A stretch of 64,000 nucleotides of DNA from Tranzscheliella williamsii (Eukaryota; Basidiomycota; Ustilaginomycetes; Ustilaginales; Ustilaginaceae), in contig JALBYF010000016.1 in NCBI GenBank assembly GCA_023212725.1, positions 220,501-284,500 of the forward strand. Direction: 5' to 3'. A program made the translations under genes and the position numbers. Positions within the stretch are counted from its first letter, which is position 1; every line of letters begins with the position of its first letter. Positions 10,111-19,597 of this stretch are shown here, one piece after another. The notes beneath the pieces are model-generated. The model saw nothing but the letters and a program-made list of their open reading frames with translations. It had not been told where the DNA came from and did not search any database.

Positions 10111-13100
10111 CTAGAGGTTCTTGATGCTGTCGCGCATGCCGAGCAGGAACTTGCCCATGCCACGTTTCTTGGCGGCCGGCGCTGCGGTCTCGCTGGTTCC
10201 CTCTGGCGTGTTGGCGTGATGGGCGCCGCGCGAAGCGTCCTTGTCTGCGGCTAAGGCGCCCGGGGCAAGCTCGGGGTGCGTGCGATGCAGGCTGCTGGTG
10301 CTTGTGCTTGCATCTCGCCGCATGCCCAGCGCCGAGTCCGCCGAGACGCTCTTCGTCGAAGCCACATTGCTCGAGCTCGGCACGACAGGGCGGAGCGAGT
10401 CCAAGCCGCCGCCCTGTGTGTTGCTATGGCTGCTGCTCTTCGTGGACGAAGACGAGCCTGGGCGGCGGAAGCGCGAGACGAAAGACGAGGTGCCGCCACC
10501 ACTGCCAGTTGAAGTTACGCTGCTGCTCCGCACTTTACTGCTATCTTCCTGTGTGACTGACCGCTGGTCCTGTTGTGTAGCCAGCTGCGACTGCATAGTA
10601 AGCAGCGTCGTGCTAGCCGTCTTGTCCTTCGAATCAGACAGCAGATGGAAGAGCTTGCTCCGCTCCGATCGATCGGCCAAGCGACCCGCCTCGCGAACCG
10701 TAGCAGAAACAGCGTCGGTTGTGGTCATTTCTGCATGCTCGCTTGCATTCAACATGGCCGGTGGCTCCCTCTTCTTCCTTTCTTGACTCTTCGCATCGCC
10801 GCCACCAAAGATGGCGGCCAGGTAGTGCGCATCCACTTCCTTCTTGATAGACAATGTCTTCTCGCGCTCGGCGATGGTGTCCAGACCAAACCCGCTGCCG
10901 CGCGTCCGGTTCCGTGTGGTAAAGTCTTTGCGGGACAACGCTGCAGGCGCCGAAGACGTCGAGTAGATGCTCGAAGTGGCCGATGAAGTCGAGCTGTGCG
11001 TCGATGCAGTGTTGGTAGATGAGGCCACAGAGGAAATCGTGGCCACAGACTGGTTGCGGTCCCTCCATGACATGATCTGGTTGCGTCCAGAATCTTGTAG
11101 ACCGACCATTCCCCCTTTGCGCTGCTCGCCCATTCGACCGCGTCGCTGAGCCGCAGAAGACCAGTTGGTCGCGCTCGCAACCACAGAGCTAGCTCCGTCC
11201 AAGTGGCCGGCGGGTTTGCCGGAGCCCATGTGCCAGGAGCTCTGATTAATAGCCAAGTCCCGCTGTAGCGCTGAAGAGAGCGCCGCGTCGCGGCCTCCTT
11301 CAGCAAGGCTCTGTAAGGTGTACCGTGCTGCCGCTTCTGCCGTCGGCTTCGACAATATCACGGGCGGAGAGACGGGATCAGATAGACCGTCATGGGGCTT
11401 CGTCATCTTGCTCATCTGCCGCGCTAGCGATTCGGAAGCCAAGGCCAGTTCACGGATCGTCCTCTCGCGCTCCTTCAGCCTGATGGCAGGCATGTCGTCC
11501 AGGTCACCCATGTGCTCAACGGATTGCGACCGTTTGAGCTGCTGCTTGGCGAGCGTCCTTCCCTTTCTGGCCCCCCGTTTCCTTCGTTTCGAATGATTTG
11601 AAGCCGAAACGCTCGCAGGCTTCTCAGCATCGTCATCATTGTGCGGGTCCTCATCTCCGCACTCCTCCTTGTCGGTATCATGCAAGCCGCCCGCTACGCT
11701 TTTGCCTCCTTCGTCCAGCGTTGCCTCCGTAGCACTAGGTACGCCATCGCCTGTCCCTTGCTGCTCTGAAGAGGTGGTGCTTACAGACGGCTCTTCAATT
11801 TTCTCTTGTCCAGCTTCGCCGTTCGGCTGAGTTCGAGTTGCAGGACTCCCCTCGATGTTGTCCTTGTAATCAATGGACGCTAACGGGCGACCATCGTTGC
11901 GGGTCTCTGTAGTCTGCATCCCTGTGCCCACCTCGGATGCCAGTGTTGTTCTGCGCTGAACAGTAGCGCCTCCGTACTGTGTATCGAAAGGATTGCGCTC
12001 GGGAGGTTGTGGAGAAGGCGTAAAAGTAGGCGATGGTAGAACATCCGGAGTGAACAGCGCTGAGTTGGGTGAAAGGCTTTCATACCGTATTGCAGTGAGT
12101 GGCCCTCGGAAGGTGGCATCGGGGTTGATGTCGACTTCGAACGATTGATCAGTGTCGCGCAGAAACGAGCGGTCCCTAGGACGCGGAGAGCTGAGCAAAG
12201 AGGGAAGGGTCGACATCGAGCAGGTTCGTGAATGCACCAACGGCATTGTCGAATAGAAGGATGCTCCTCGCGAGATTCGGCCGGGTCCGGAACCTGATAG
12301 TCCCATGTGCTCAACCAGACCGGCTGCCCACTTGGAGAACTCGCCAGCAGAGATTCTGTTCTGCTCATGGCCCAACCCATCAACGCTTGAACAGAAAACG
12401 TTTTCGCAGAGGAAGCGAGCCACTGCCATGGTTAGGCCATCGAATGCCTCCATCAAGAAGCGGACAGGATCCTGGCAGTAGGCAGCAAAGGAAGGGCAGG
12501 CGAGCGAGGGCTCGGTAAACGGACTCCGATGGAAGAGAAGGTTCAGGAGGACAACACCCAGAGACCATATGTCAGCTTGCTTTGGATCGTACGAAGAGGA
12601 AACGTTGTTGTGACATTCGTAGGCCATGTAGGGCTTACTGCCGCAGTCAAAGTCGTCGCATTGCTCTTGCGCAGTGGCTAGACCGAAGTCGGTCATCTTG
12701 ACGATGACATGGGCGTCGCCAGCATCACGAACGCTGTCGACCAGAGTACTTGAGCTCGTGTCTAGACAGGCCGATTGCATTTCTTCAGGCGTGCGACGAT
12801 CTTCGACGATGAAGTTTTCGGGCTTGATGTCTCGATGACTGATGCCTTGGTCGTGACAGTACTGGACAGCGTCACAGATTTGGCGGAACATCCGCGAAAT
12901 GAGACGTATACGCCTCTTGGAAAGTAGCGTGCTTCCTCCAGTGGATGCAAGTAGAGAGGGAGATGGGGGCGTCGCATCCAGTGATGTGCCCAGCTCGTTT
13001 ATGTCTCCGTAAGAGGGTCCGCTTCGCATCTGAAGTGTCTGAGATGAGGCCTCTTCCGTCTGCGATGATTCCTGTGGATGAACAGGTCCAGTATCATGAG

Positions 13101-15684
13101 CCTGTTCCAGCCAGTAATACAAATCCTGGCCGGGACAATATTCGAGCACCAGAAAGAGCCAATCAGGCGTTTCGTACGTTCGATAAAGCGTGACAATATT
13201 GGGATGAGGCGGAATAGACTGATGGATCGTCGCCTCGAGCCGTTGAACCTCCAGCATGTCCTCAGGAAGGTCTCTCTTACAGAGACATTTGAGTGCAAAC
13301 TCTTTGCCTGGTCGGAGGCGAGTGTTGACTTTGAGATGCTTCCTCCTACGTTCTTCGAGGGCCGGAGAGTTATGGAAGCCCGTCTCCTTCTCAGCATTGG
13401 CCTTCAAAGTCGTACTCAAGAGATCTTCGGACAGGTCCACTAAGGTCGAGTCAGCATCCATTTCGCCCGTGCGTGCCTCCATCTGGGGACTAGAGGGTGT
13501 CGACGGTTGCGCTCTTTCCAGCTTTGCCGATGAGATGCTGAGGTCACTGGCATCTTCCGCGCTTACTTCTTTGACCAAATAGACGACCGCGTAGCTGCCT
13601 TCTCCCAGCTTCCGGACAACTTCGAGTTTGCTGCCAGTCAGGTCTGCGTTTTGGTCCACGAAGCCCGGGGTCGTCTCCGCAATTTGTATGGTATGACCGT
13701 CATGTTCGAGACCAGGACCCAGAAGGTCGCCAACTTCGAAGACCTCTTCCACGGAGTTGGCCTCTCCTCCGTTTGTGCTACCGTAGCGGCTCAAGGGGTG
13801 GCCATCCGAAGCGCCGTATTCCATCATGTCCGATATGTCTAGGAACTCTTGCTCTTCGTCCTCCGCGATCGCAGATTGTCGATCGAAATCCGGAGTGACT
13901 GGGTCCGACGCTGCCGCTTCCCGCCGAACGAGCTGTGCCCTCAATTTGGCGAGCAGAGAAGCACCGTCCAATGGCTGCTCAAGCAGGTAAGAGGTGTGTG
14001 GCGCCAATGCAGGCTCTTGCAAGTCAATCACACCGTCTGCTTTATGTGCCGCCGTCCGTTGCTGCTGTTCGGCAATCAGGTCGGGAAGGTGGATCGACGG
14101 GTTGCTAGGTCGACCTCTCAAGGTATTGCCTCCTGTGTCGTCGAGCAGACCATCTTCTGGAATAGCTTCGTTATGATAGAAGGGAACAGTAGATGGAGGC
14201 CGACTGCCGGGCCTGCTAAGTGAGAGCGAAGGTTCACGGGATCTTGACAGGCCACGCAGGCTGGGCGTCCTGACTCGATCATAGTGGGCGACGCTCGGTC
14301 TGAGACCGGACATGCTCCCGCGATTGCGCAAGTGTGGCGGACGGTAAACACCAATGCGAGTCGAGACCGTTGGAGAGTTGGGTACGATCGAACTGCGGCG
14401 AGAGTGCGACATGGTGTGACCTGGGCCTCCAGAAATTGCCGAACTGAAGGAGTCACGTCTGGACGAATTAGGGCGAGGGTCTCCGGGTTCTCTTGCGAAA
14501 AGGGATGTGATAGTATTTACCACGCGTTCTCCCGTTTGGTGGTCTGCAATGGCGGAAGGATGGCTGGGCATAGGTGACAGAGCTCGGCGGGTGAGCTTTG
14601 GTGAAGTGGTTGGGCTGGCATAGTGTATTGCGGCCGGAGCAACCGCATGAGACTGCCGCTGTAGAAGGGTTGTGGGAGCCATGGGTGATCTTTTTGGTGA
14701 TGAGTGGGAAATAATAGGGTTGCGAGAGAAAAGGGATGTTCCGGTAGCAACAGCATCCTGTCGCGTGATATGTTGCCCAGGACTCGGAGTTCGAGGGATG
14801 CTCTGAAGAGAAGCGTAGAACTGCTCTACCGGCCCTTTGAGATGGGGTAAGGGTTTCTCAGAGGATGCGTCTATGGACGCTGGTCTGGAACTGGGCTCAT
14901 GCGCGTTGCCAAGGGCTCTCTCCGCGCTGTTCTGTCGTCCTCGTTTAGGAGTGCTCGGGATGCTGGACAATGAGCTGGTCGGGGTCAGCATCCAGTTAGC
15001 ATTTCGATCCTGAGCAGACATCAAGCCTTTGGTAGACGCTGAAGTGGCCGCCGTTTGACGAGAGCGCACTTTTGATTCGATCTGAAGAGGCTGTAAATGC
15101 GTGGCGGGCCTCAGAGCATTTGCCTTTTCCAAGGAAGAAGCCAAGGGCCACTGGCCGCGCGAGACACCGTGAGAGAGACCCTTGGCGACAGTTGGTGATG
15201 TTCCGAAATCGGGCGACCGTCCAATGATGCCATTTCCCATGCCGCTCGGCTTGATAGCATGTGTGCCCGAGGGTTCAAGATGATGGTGGGAGCCAGATGT
15301 TCGGTCTGAAGCTGAAAGCTCGTTTTTTCCCTTCTGAAGGCTGGTAGAGAGAAGTGACTTTTGTGCCAAATTATTGGTATTGGGACCTCTGGCGAAGTTC
15401 CTACCCGTCTGAAGATGATTCAAGGAGCTGCTCAGGGAAGCATGGTTGTTCGGCGGAGAGGAAGACGGCAAGTGGCCTAAGACGGTTGCTTGCGATCCGT
15501 TGAAAAGAGGCGAGCGAGCTGCTTCGGAGACCGGGTGCGCGCGAGCACGCCAGTTGTCCTGATCTTTGTCCCATCGGGTTGCGGAGCCATTGATCTCCTT
15601 GACGGGTATAGATTGAGGTGCGGTCCGGGAGCTACCGGCTCGCCTCCAGCTCGGAGCGTCGTTGGACGAGTTGTTGGCTGACAT
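10111..15684 (-). CDS. KSP1: Large Ser/Thr protein kinase, Ksp1/Ran1-like
   Basis: A 1857-residue intronless protein kinase. Residues 1-670 are Ser/Pro-rich and disordered. The kinase domain starts near residue 681: glycine loop GEGSYAVVYLV, then a roughly 60-residue insertion before the ATP-binding lysine in FALKCL, catalytic HRDIKPEN near 951, DFGLA near 998, and WSLGVVLLNLL. The usual APE motif reads AYE (YMAYECHNN). The post-catalytic segment CSSVDG...RISAGEFSKW resembles the Ksp1/Sks1/Ran1 group, which acts in nutrient signalling, filamentous growth and meiosis control; the assignment to Ksp1 itself is inference. After the kinase come about 700 more residues, Ser-rich with a basic patch (SKRRKRGARKGR) that could be a nuclear signal. 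The C-terminus (KRGMGKFLLGMRDSIKNL) is amphipathic. Confidence 0.85.
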   Translation of the reverse strand: MSANNSSNDAPSWRRAGSSRTAPQSIPVKEINGSATRWDKDQDNWRARAHPVSEAARSPLFNGSQATVLGHLPSSSPPNNHASLSSSLNHLQTGRNFARGPNTNNLAQKSLLSTSLQKGKNELSASDRTSGSHHHLEPSGTHAIKPSGMGNGIIGRSPDFGTSPTVAKGLSHGVSRGQWPLASSLEKANALRPATHLQPLQIESKVRSRQTAATSASTKGLMSAQDRNANWMLTPTSSLSSIPSTPKRGRQNSAERALGNAHEPSSRPASIDASSEKPLPHLKGPVEQFYASLQSIPRTPSPGQHITRQDAVATGTSLFSRNPIISHSSPKRSPMAPTTLLQRQSHAVAPAAIHYASPTTSPKLTRRALSPMPSHPSAIADHQTGERVVNTITSLFAREPGDPRPNSSRRDSFSSAISGGPGHTMSHSRRSSIVPNSPTVSTRIGVYRPPHLRNRGSMSGLRPSVAHYDRVRTPSLRGLSRSREPSLSLSRPGSRPPSTVPFYHNEAIPEDGLLDDTGGNTLRGRPSNPSIHLPDLIAEQQQRTAAHKADGVIDLQEPALAPHTSYLLEQPLDGASLLAKLRAQLVRREAAASDPVTPDFDRQSAIAEDEEQEFLDISDMMEYGASDGHPLSRYGSTNGGEANSVEEVFEVGDLLGPGLEHDGHTIQIAETTPGFVDQNADLTGSKLEVVRKLGEGSYAVVYLVKEVSAEDASDLSISSAKLERAQPSTPSSPQMEARTGEMDADSTLVDLSEDLLSTTLKANAEKETGFHNSPALEERRRKHLKVNTRLRPGKEFALKCLCKRDLPEDMLEVQRLEATIHQSIPPHPNIVTLYRTYETPDWLFLVLEYCPGQDLYYWLEQAHDTGPVHPQESSQTEEASSQTLQMRSGPSYGDINELGTSLDATPPSPSLLASTGGSTLLSKRRIRLISRMFRQICDAVQYCHDQGISHRDIKPENFIVEDRRTPEEMQSACLDTSSSTLVDSVRDAGDAHVIVKMTDFGLATAQEQCDDFDCGSKPYMAYECHNNVSSSYDPKQADIWSLGVVLLNLLFHRSPFTEPSLACPSFAAYCQDPVRFLMEAFDGLTMAVARFLCENVFCSSVDGLGHEQNRISAGEFSKWAAGLVEHMGLSGSGPGRISRGASFYSTMPLVHSRTCSMSTLPSLLSSPRPRDRSFLRDTDQSFEVDINPDATFRGPLTAIRYESLSPNSALFTPDVLPSPTFTPSPQPPERNPFDTQYGGATVQRRTTLASEVGTGMQTTETRNDGRPLASIDYKDNIEGSPATRTQPNGEAGQEKIEEPSVSTTSSEQQGTGDGVPSATEATLDEGGKSVAGGLHDTDKEECGDEDPHNDDDAEKPASVSASNHSKRRKRGARKGRTLAKQQLKRSQSVEHMGDLDDMPAIRLKERERTIRELALASESLARQMSKMTKPHDGLSDPVSPPVILSKPTAEAAARYTLQSLAEGGRDAALSSALQRDLAINQSSWHMGSGKPAGHLDGASSVVASATNWSSAAQRRGRMGEQRKGGMVGLQDSGRNQIMSWRDRNQSVATISSVASSTNTASTHSSTSSATSSIYSTSSAPAALSRKDFTTRNRTRGSGFGLDTIAEREKTLSIKKEVDAHYLAAIFGGGDAKSQERKKREPPAMLNASEHAEMTTTDAVSATVREAGRLADRSERSKLFHLLSDSKDKTASTTLLTMQSQLATQQDQRSVTQEDSSKVRSSSVTSTGSGGGTSSFVSRFRRPGSSSSTKSSSHSNTQGGGLDSLRPVVPSSSNVASTKSVSADSALGMRRDASTSTSSLHRTHPELAPGALAADKDASRGAHHANTPEGTSETAAPAAKKRGMGKFLLGMRDSIKNL

Positions 15685-17174
15685 GATGGGGCAGACAGAG
15701 CATGCGCAAGCGAGGGAAGAGGGAGGGGAGAAAGGACAATATCGATACGCCCTCTCATTCGCAAGGCTTTGGTATGTGTCAGAAAGATGTGTGAAGTTAC
15801 TGTATGGCTATACAGTCATGTCGATGAACGGTGGGAGCATAGGTCCGTGGAGCGTTGGTATAGCAGCTCAGGCGGATCCTTTGTCGGTTATAGAAGGAGG
15901 GTCATGAAGTCTGGCGATACTGTGGTTCAGCGATCTTGGGGTAACCCAGTTGCGGACCAATTCGGGGGACACGAAGCGAAGATGGCTAGGAAGATGGCGA
16001 GGGCTAGCACGTCTGGGTGAGCTGTGATCAAATGATAAAGCGGCGATTGGCTGCCATTACGTGCTGCGGGCAGAGCCGCTGAAGGTGGGCGCTCTGTAGC
16101 CGGAGTCACACCTGTACACCTGCGCAGACGCTTGACTGGTGAATCAGCAGACGCAACGCAAAGGCCAGATGTATCGGCGGCAGAGGCGGATACGCCTTGG
16201 TGAGGAGTTGGTTGACCAGATGGAGCTGATGGGAGAAGAGATGAGAATAGGTGGCAGCCTACTGCGTCTGTGGAAATGGCCCAGCCGGTGCGGCGGCAAA
16301 GTGTGATTGTTGGGTCGCTTTGCTTGAAATAGGTAGAATGGCCTGGGCTTGACAGTTCAGGGAGGCAGTGTGAGTGTTGTTTGACCTGGCATAGTACTTT
16401 GTGGCTTATGGCCTTCGCAGTGACGGAAATCCATTCATGTGATTCGACATAAGTTAACAGCCAGCAGCTTCCGTGCGTATTTTCATGATTGACTATGGCC
16501 TTTGGCTGGCCTTAATGGCACGTGTCACTCCCATTACGATAGTATAGTAACCATGCATGTGGTGCTTAGGGAAAAATAGAGCGAAAGAAGCGAGTACTAC
16601 ATGCAGGTTAAAGTACTAGTAGTGACTTATGTATATGTGTTGTGAATCCGGCGGCTTCTTTGAATCTGGCCAATAGACTTCAGATAGTTTAAGTTTATGC
16701 AGAGTGTCATGCACGTCCCTGCTTCGTCACATCCCACTTTTGTGCAAGCAGGGGAACCACGCTGCAACTCTCCGTCGGTGGATGTACGCGTTCGGGCAGG
16801 GCAGCTGTAGCCATCAGCTAGGCATGCGACGCTAGATGTGATCTAGTGACGTGCCTGGAGTATACGTGATCCACAACGTAAAGGCACGTCTGTCGGTTAG
16901 GTGAACCAGAATCCGATGGAAGGGAGAAACCTGCTAAGTGTTACATCCGCCGTCTTGGCTGTCCCAAGACTTAACAGCATCGAGCATAGATTTTGATTGT
17001 CATCACGTGACTAGGTCAAGAACAACACTGAGCCAGCTGCGACCCTGATATTGCAACACGTAGAGGTCAAACACTCCCACTCCTACCTCCGCACTGTTCT
17101 TGAAGCGATCTCAAGCAGCAACCACCTTTGCTTCTCATCGCCGCGGCTGCAATTCCAGCAGCATTGTCGTAAAG
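15685..17174. promoter_or_regulatory. Divergent intergenic region KSP1-like/UBC7
   Basis: 1.5 kb upstream of both the kinase and UBC7. Two palindromic CACGTG E-boxes are present (16519-16524 and 17004-17009), the second 166 bp before the UBC7 ATG. The interval is more AT-rich than the flanking genes. The frame upstream of UBC7 is open from 17100, but the conserved E2 fold begins only after 17175. I found no other gene. Confidence 0.4.
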
Positions 17175-17817
17175 ATGTTCAACCACCGGTCTTCGTCGAG
17201 CGCCGCTATCAAGCGGTTGACTATTGAGTACAAGCAGCTATCTACCGACCCAAATTCCCTTTTTCCCGCCGTGGGTCCCATCTCGGAAGATAACTACCTG
17301 GAATGGGAGGCACTGGTGCCTGGGCCGGACGGGACGCCCTTCGAGGGCGGGGTCTTTCTCGCCAAACTCACATTCCCGGCATCCTATCCGCTTGAGCCGC
17401 CGACGATGCGCTTCGAGCCGCCTATTTTTCACCCCAACGTATACGCGGATGGTCTCGTCTGCATCTCCATCCTGCACGCCCCTGGCGATGACCCCAACAT
17501 GTACGAGTCGTCATCCGAACGATGGTCGCCCGTCCAGTCGATCGAGAAGATCCTCCTTTCGGTGCTCAGCATGTTGGCCGAGCCAAACGTCGAAAGCGGC
17601 GCTAACATCGACGCTTGCGTAAGTGATTCCCTTCCCAACTTGCCTTCGCCGAGCCGCGTACACCTGCGCACGCGAGGCTGTAATCTGCGCCGCGAGACTG
17701 TAGAATTGCTTCATGCTTACACCATCTTGTCTCCGGCTGCAGAAAGTTTACCGGGACGACCGCGAAGCATACGAGAAGATCATCCGTGATTCGGTCAAGG
17801 AGCAGCTCGGGCTCTAG
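17175..17817 (+). CDS. UBC7: Ubiquitin-conjugating enzyme E2, Ubc7/UBE2G type, two exons
   Basis: Transfers ubiquitin to ER-associated degradation substrates together with ER-membrane E3 ligases. Exons are 17175-17618 and 17743-17817; the intron has GTAAGT and CTGCAG borders and splicing joins NIDAC to [13 protein letters not shown], exactly as in the family. The product is 172 residues. The catalytic cysteine lies in GLVCISILH (about residue 95), followed by the long acidic loop [17 protein letters not shown] that sets Ubc7/UBE2G apart from other E2s, and HPN is present in [10 protein letters not shown]. It is convergent with the SNARE gene at 18114. An upstream in-frame extension (17100-17174) is Ser/Arg-rich and probably leader. 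Confidence 0.93.
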
Positions 17818-18113
17818 CACGCGGCAAGGCAAACAACCGCCTCGTAGACAGTGAACAGGTCTTCAGGACATCTCCCTTTCCCTCTCATCTCAGCTGTACC
17901 TTTACCCCTTGGCAATCTTAGTACCCTGCATCCGTTACGCTCGATCTTAGCCAGAATGTTACCCATGTCTTTACATCGATGATCTCACAAAGCATCAGTG
18001 AGTCGCCGTAGAATCACATGCTGATGCCGCTGTCTTGAACGAAAGTACAAATACATAGGTGGCGTGCGCAGCACTGGGCCTGGTGCACGTTCCATACAGG
18101 AGGAAAGTTCGGC

Positions 18114-19292
18114 TCAGTCCATCCAGTGCAGGAAGAGCAGCGCCATGCCGCTGCCGACGAGGAAGATGGAGAGGAACTTGTCGGCCTCTCTGCTGCGCTG
18201 TCTTGCGCTCCTGAGCTCCTCGTTGCCCTTGCCCACCTCGGTGCCGACGCCGATGGCCTCGTCGAGCAGCTGGTCGGTGATTTCGCTCTGTTGCTCGAGC
18301 TGCTGCACGACCTGGGTCTGGAGGTCGCTGATCTCGTACAGTCTCGACTCGGCGTTCTTGATGGCAGCCAGCTCCGACTCGAGCGATTTGATGAGCTCTG
18401 ACGATTCGTTTTCGAACATCTCGATCTGCGATGCAGACAGCTGCGTGCTGATGTCCTTGCCCACCAGGGTTGATTCGGTCTCGAGCGCGGCATCGAAAGA
18501 CCCGCCTACGATCCCTTTGATCGGTGCCGCGGCAGCGCTGCCTGTCGCTGACGAGGCGGACGTGTCTTTGCCCTGTCCCGCCTGAGCTCGAGAGTTGGCC
18601 AGAGACCTGGACTTCTCCCTCTGTACGCGCAGGCGGGACTCCTGCATGCCGCTCTGGAGGGCTGAGGCGCGCGACAGAAGACTGGATAGATACTGTATCA
18701 CCGATGAGCGGTGTGCCGAGATGAGTGACGAGGCCAGGATCGAAGTGGATGAGTCCCTCGCCGTTGACAGCGCCAGGAGGCTGTTCAGAGGCGAGAGGGC
18801 GGTCGGCGTGGTGGGTGCCGTCTTCTTCCGCGCCTCTTCAGCGCGCTCGAGCTCCTTGATGCTGTCCAGGCACTGCTTCACGACCACCTTGACCTGGAAG
18901 TCGATCTCATCCCGCTGCAGGTCGGACAGAGGCCCAGTAAAAGCCTTCCACTTGGCAAACGCTGCGCTTGATGGGTCCTCTTCCTCCTCCTGAGCCTCTT
19001 CCGCCTGCTGGATACGGTGGTGGCGCGGCTGGAAACCCAGCGCGAGGTATCTCCTCCGTATTGAGAAGAGGAAGGCGAGGAGCGAGACGACGTGTTTGCG
19101 GATGATATACGCTTGTTTCAGCCATTGCAGCTGGGCACGCACCACGTTCAGTGGCGGATCTTTGCGCTGCAAGCCTTTCGACCCGGAGCCGGAAGGCGGC
19201 GGGTAACGCTCGGCGCGCTGGGCCACGAGTGTGCGAAACTCGGACGTCAGGTCCGCACCCGGTGGATTGCGTGCTTTGGCAGACGCCGCCAT
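18114..19292 (-). CDS. UFE1: ER Qa-SNARE, Ufe1/syntaxin-18-like
   Basis: Tail-anchored SNARE for Golgi-to-ER retrograde fusion. The ATG at 19292 gives 392 residues starting MAASAKARNPPGADLTSEFR, and DLTSEFRTLV matches the syntaxin-18 N-terminal pattern. An acidic Glu-rich stretch follows near residue 115. The SNARE helix occupies about residues 305-370 with the run QQLEQQSEITDQLLDEAIG, then GNEELRSARQRSREADKF and a hydrophobic anchor ending FLHWMD, which corresponds closely to the syntaxin-18 end. An earlier in-frame Met (19382) would add 30 residues lacking conserved features. It is divergent from ALG12 across 305 bp. SLY1, encoded at 5.4 kb, is the SM protein expected to act on ER/Golgi syntaxins. 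Confidence 0.88.
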   Translation of the reverse strand: MAASAKARNPPGADLTSEFRTLVAQRAERYPPPSGSGSKGLQRKDPPLNVVRAQLQWLKQAYIIRKHVVSLLAFLFSIRRRYLALGFQPRHHRIQQAEEAQEEEEDPSSAAFAKWKAFTGPLSDLQRDEIDFQVKVVVKQCLDSIKELERAEEARKKTAPTTPTALSPLNSLLALSTARDSSTSILASSLISAHRSSVIQYLSSLLSRASALQSGMQESRLRVQREKSRSLANSRAQAGQGKDTSASSATGSAAAAPIKGIVGGSFDAALETESTLVGKDISTQLSASQIEMFENESSELIKSLESELAAIKNAESRLYEISDLQTQVVQQLEQQSEITDQLLDEAIGVGTEVGKGNEELRSARQRSREADKFLSIFLVGSGMALLFLHWMD

Positions 19293-19597
19293 CTGCACAC
19301 GTGGCCAGTAATAGAACGAGCTATACGTAAGGGTAGAAGCGAAAGGGCAGCTGAGAAGGCGCGAGGATAAGGGTGAGGGCAAGAAGGAGCTGGTAGAACT
19401 CGATTTTGGCTGCGGACAGCCTAGTTGGGACCCGTTTCGACCAGTTGGCCCGCGCGTTGTTCATTCTCATTTCATCCACCTTCACTCATCACTCACACCC
19501 ACTGACCTCTGCTAACACTCCAAAAGCTCGCAAAGGGGGACGGGGCCGGACAGCGGCAATCGGTAGCGGCAGAACTGCTGTCGCAGGCATAGAAGAG
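19293..19597. promoter_or_regulatory. Divergent intergenic region UFE1/ALG12
   Basis: 305 bp between the two proposed start codons. Both adjacent frames remain open into it, so the exact starts are uncertain. It contains pyrimidine-rich stretches (near 19465-19500) but no clear TATA box. Confidence 0.35.
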
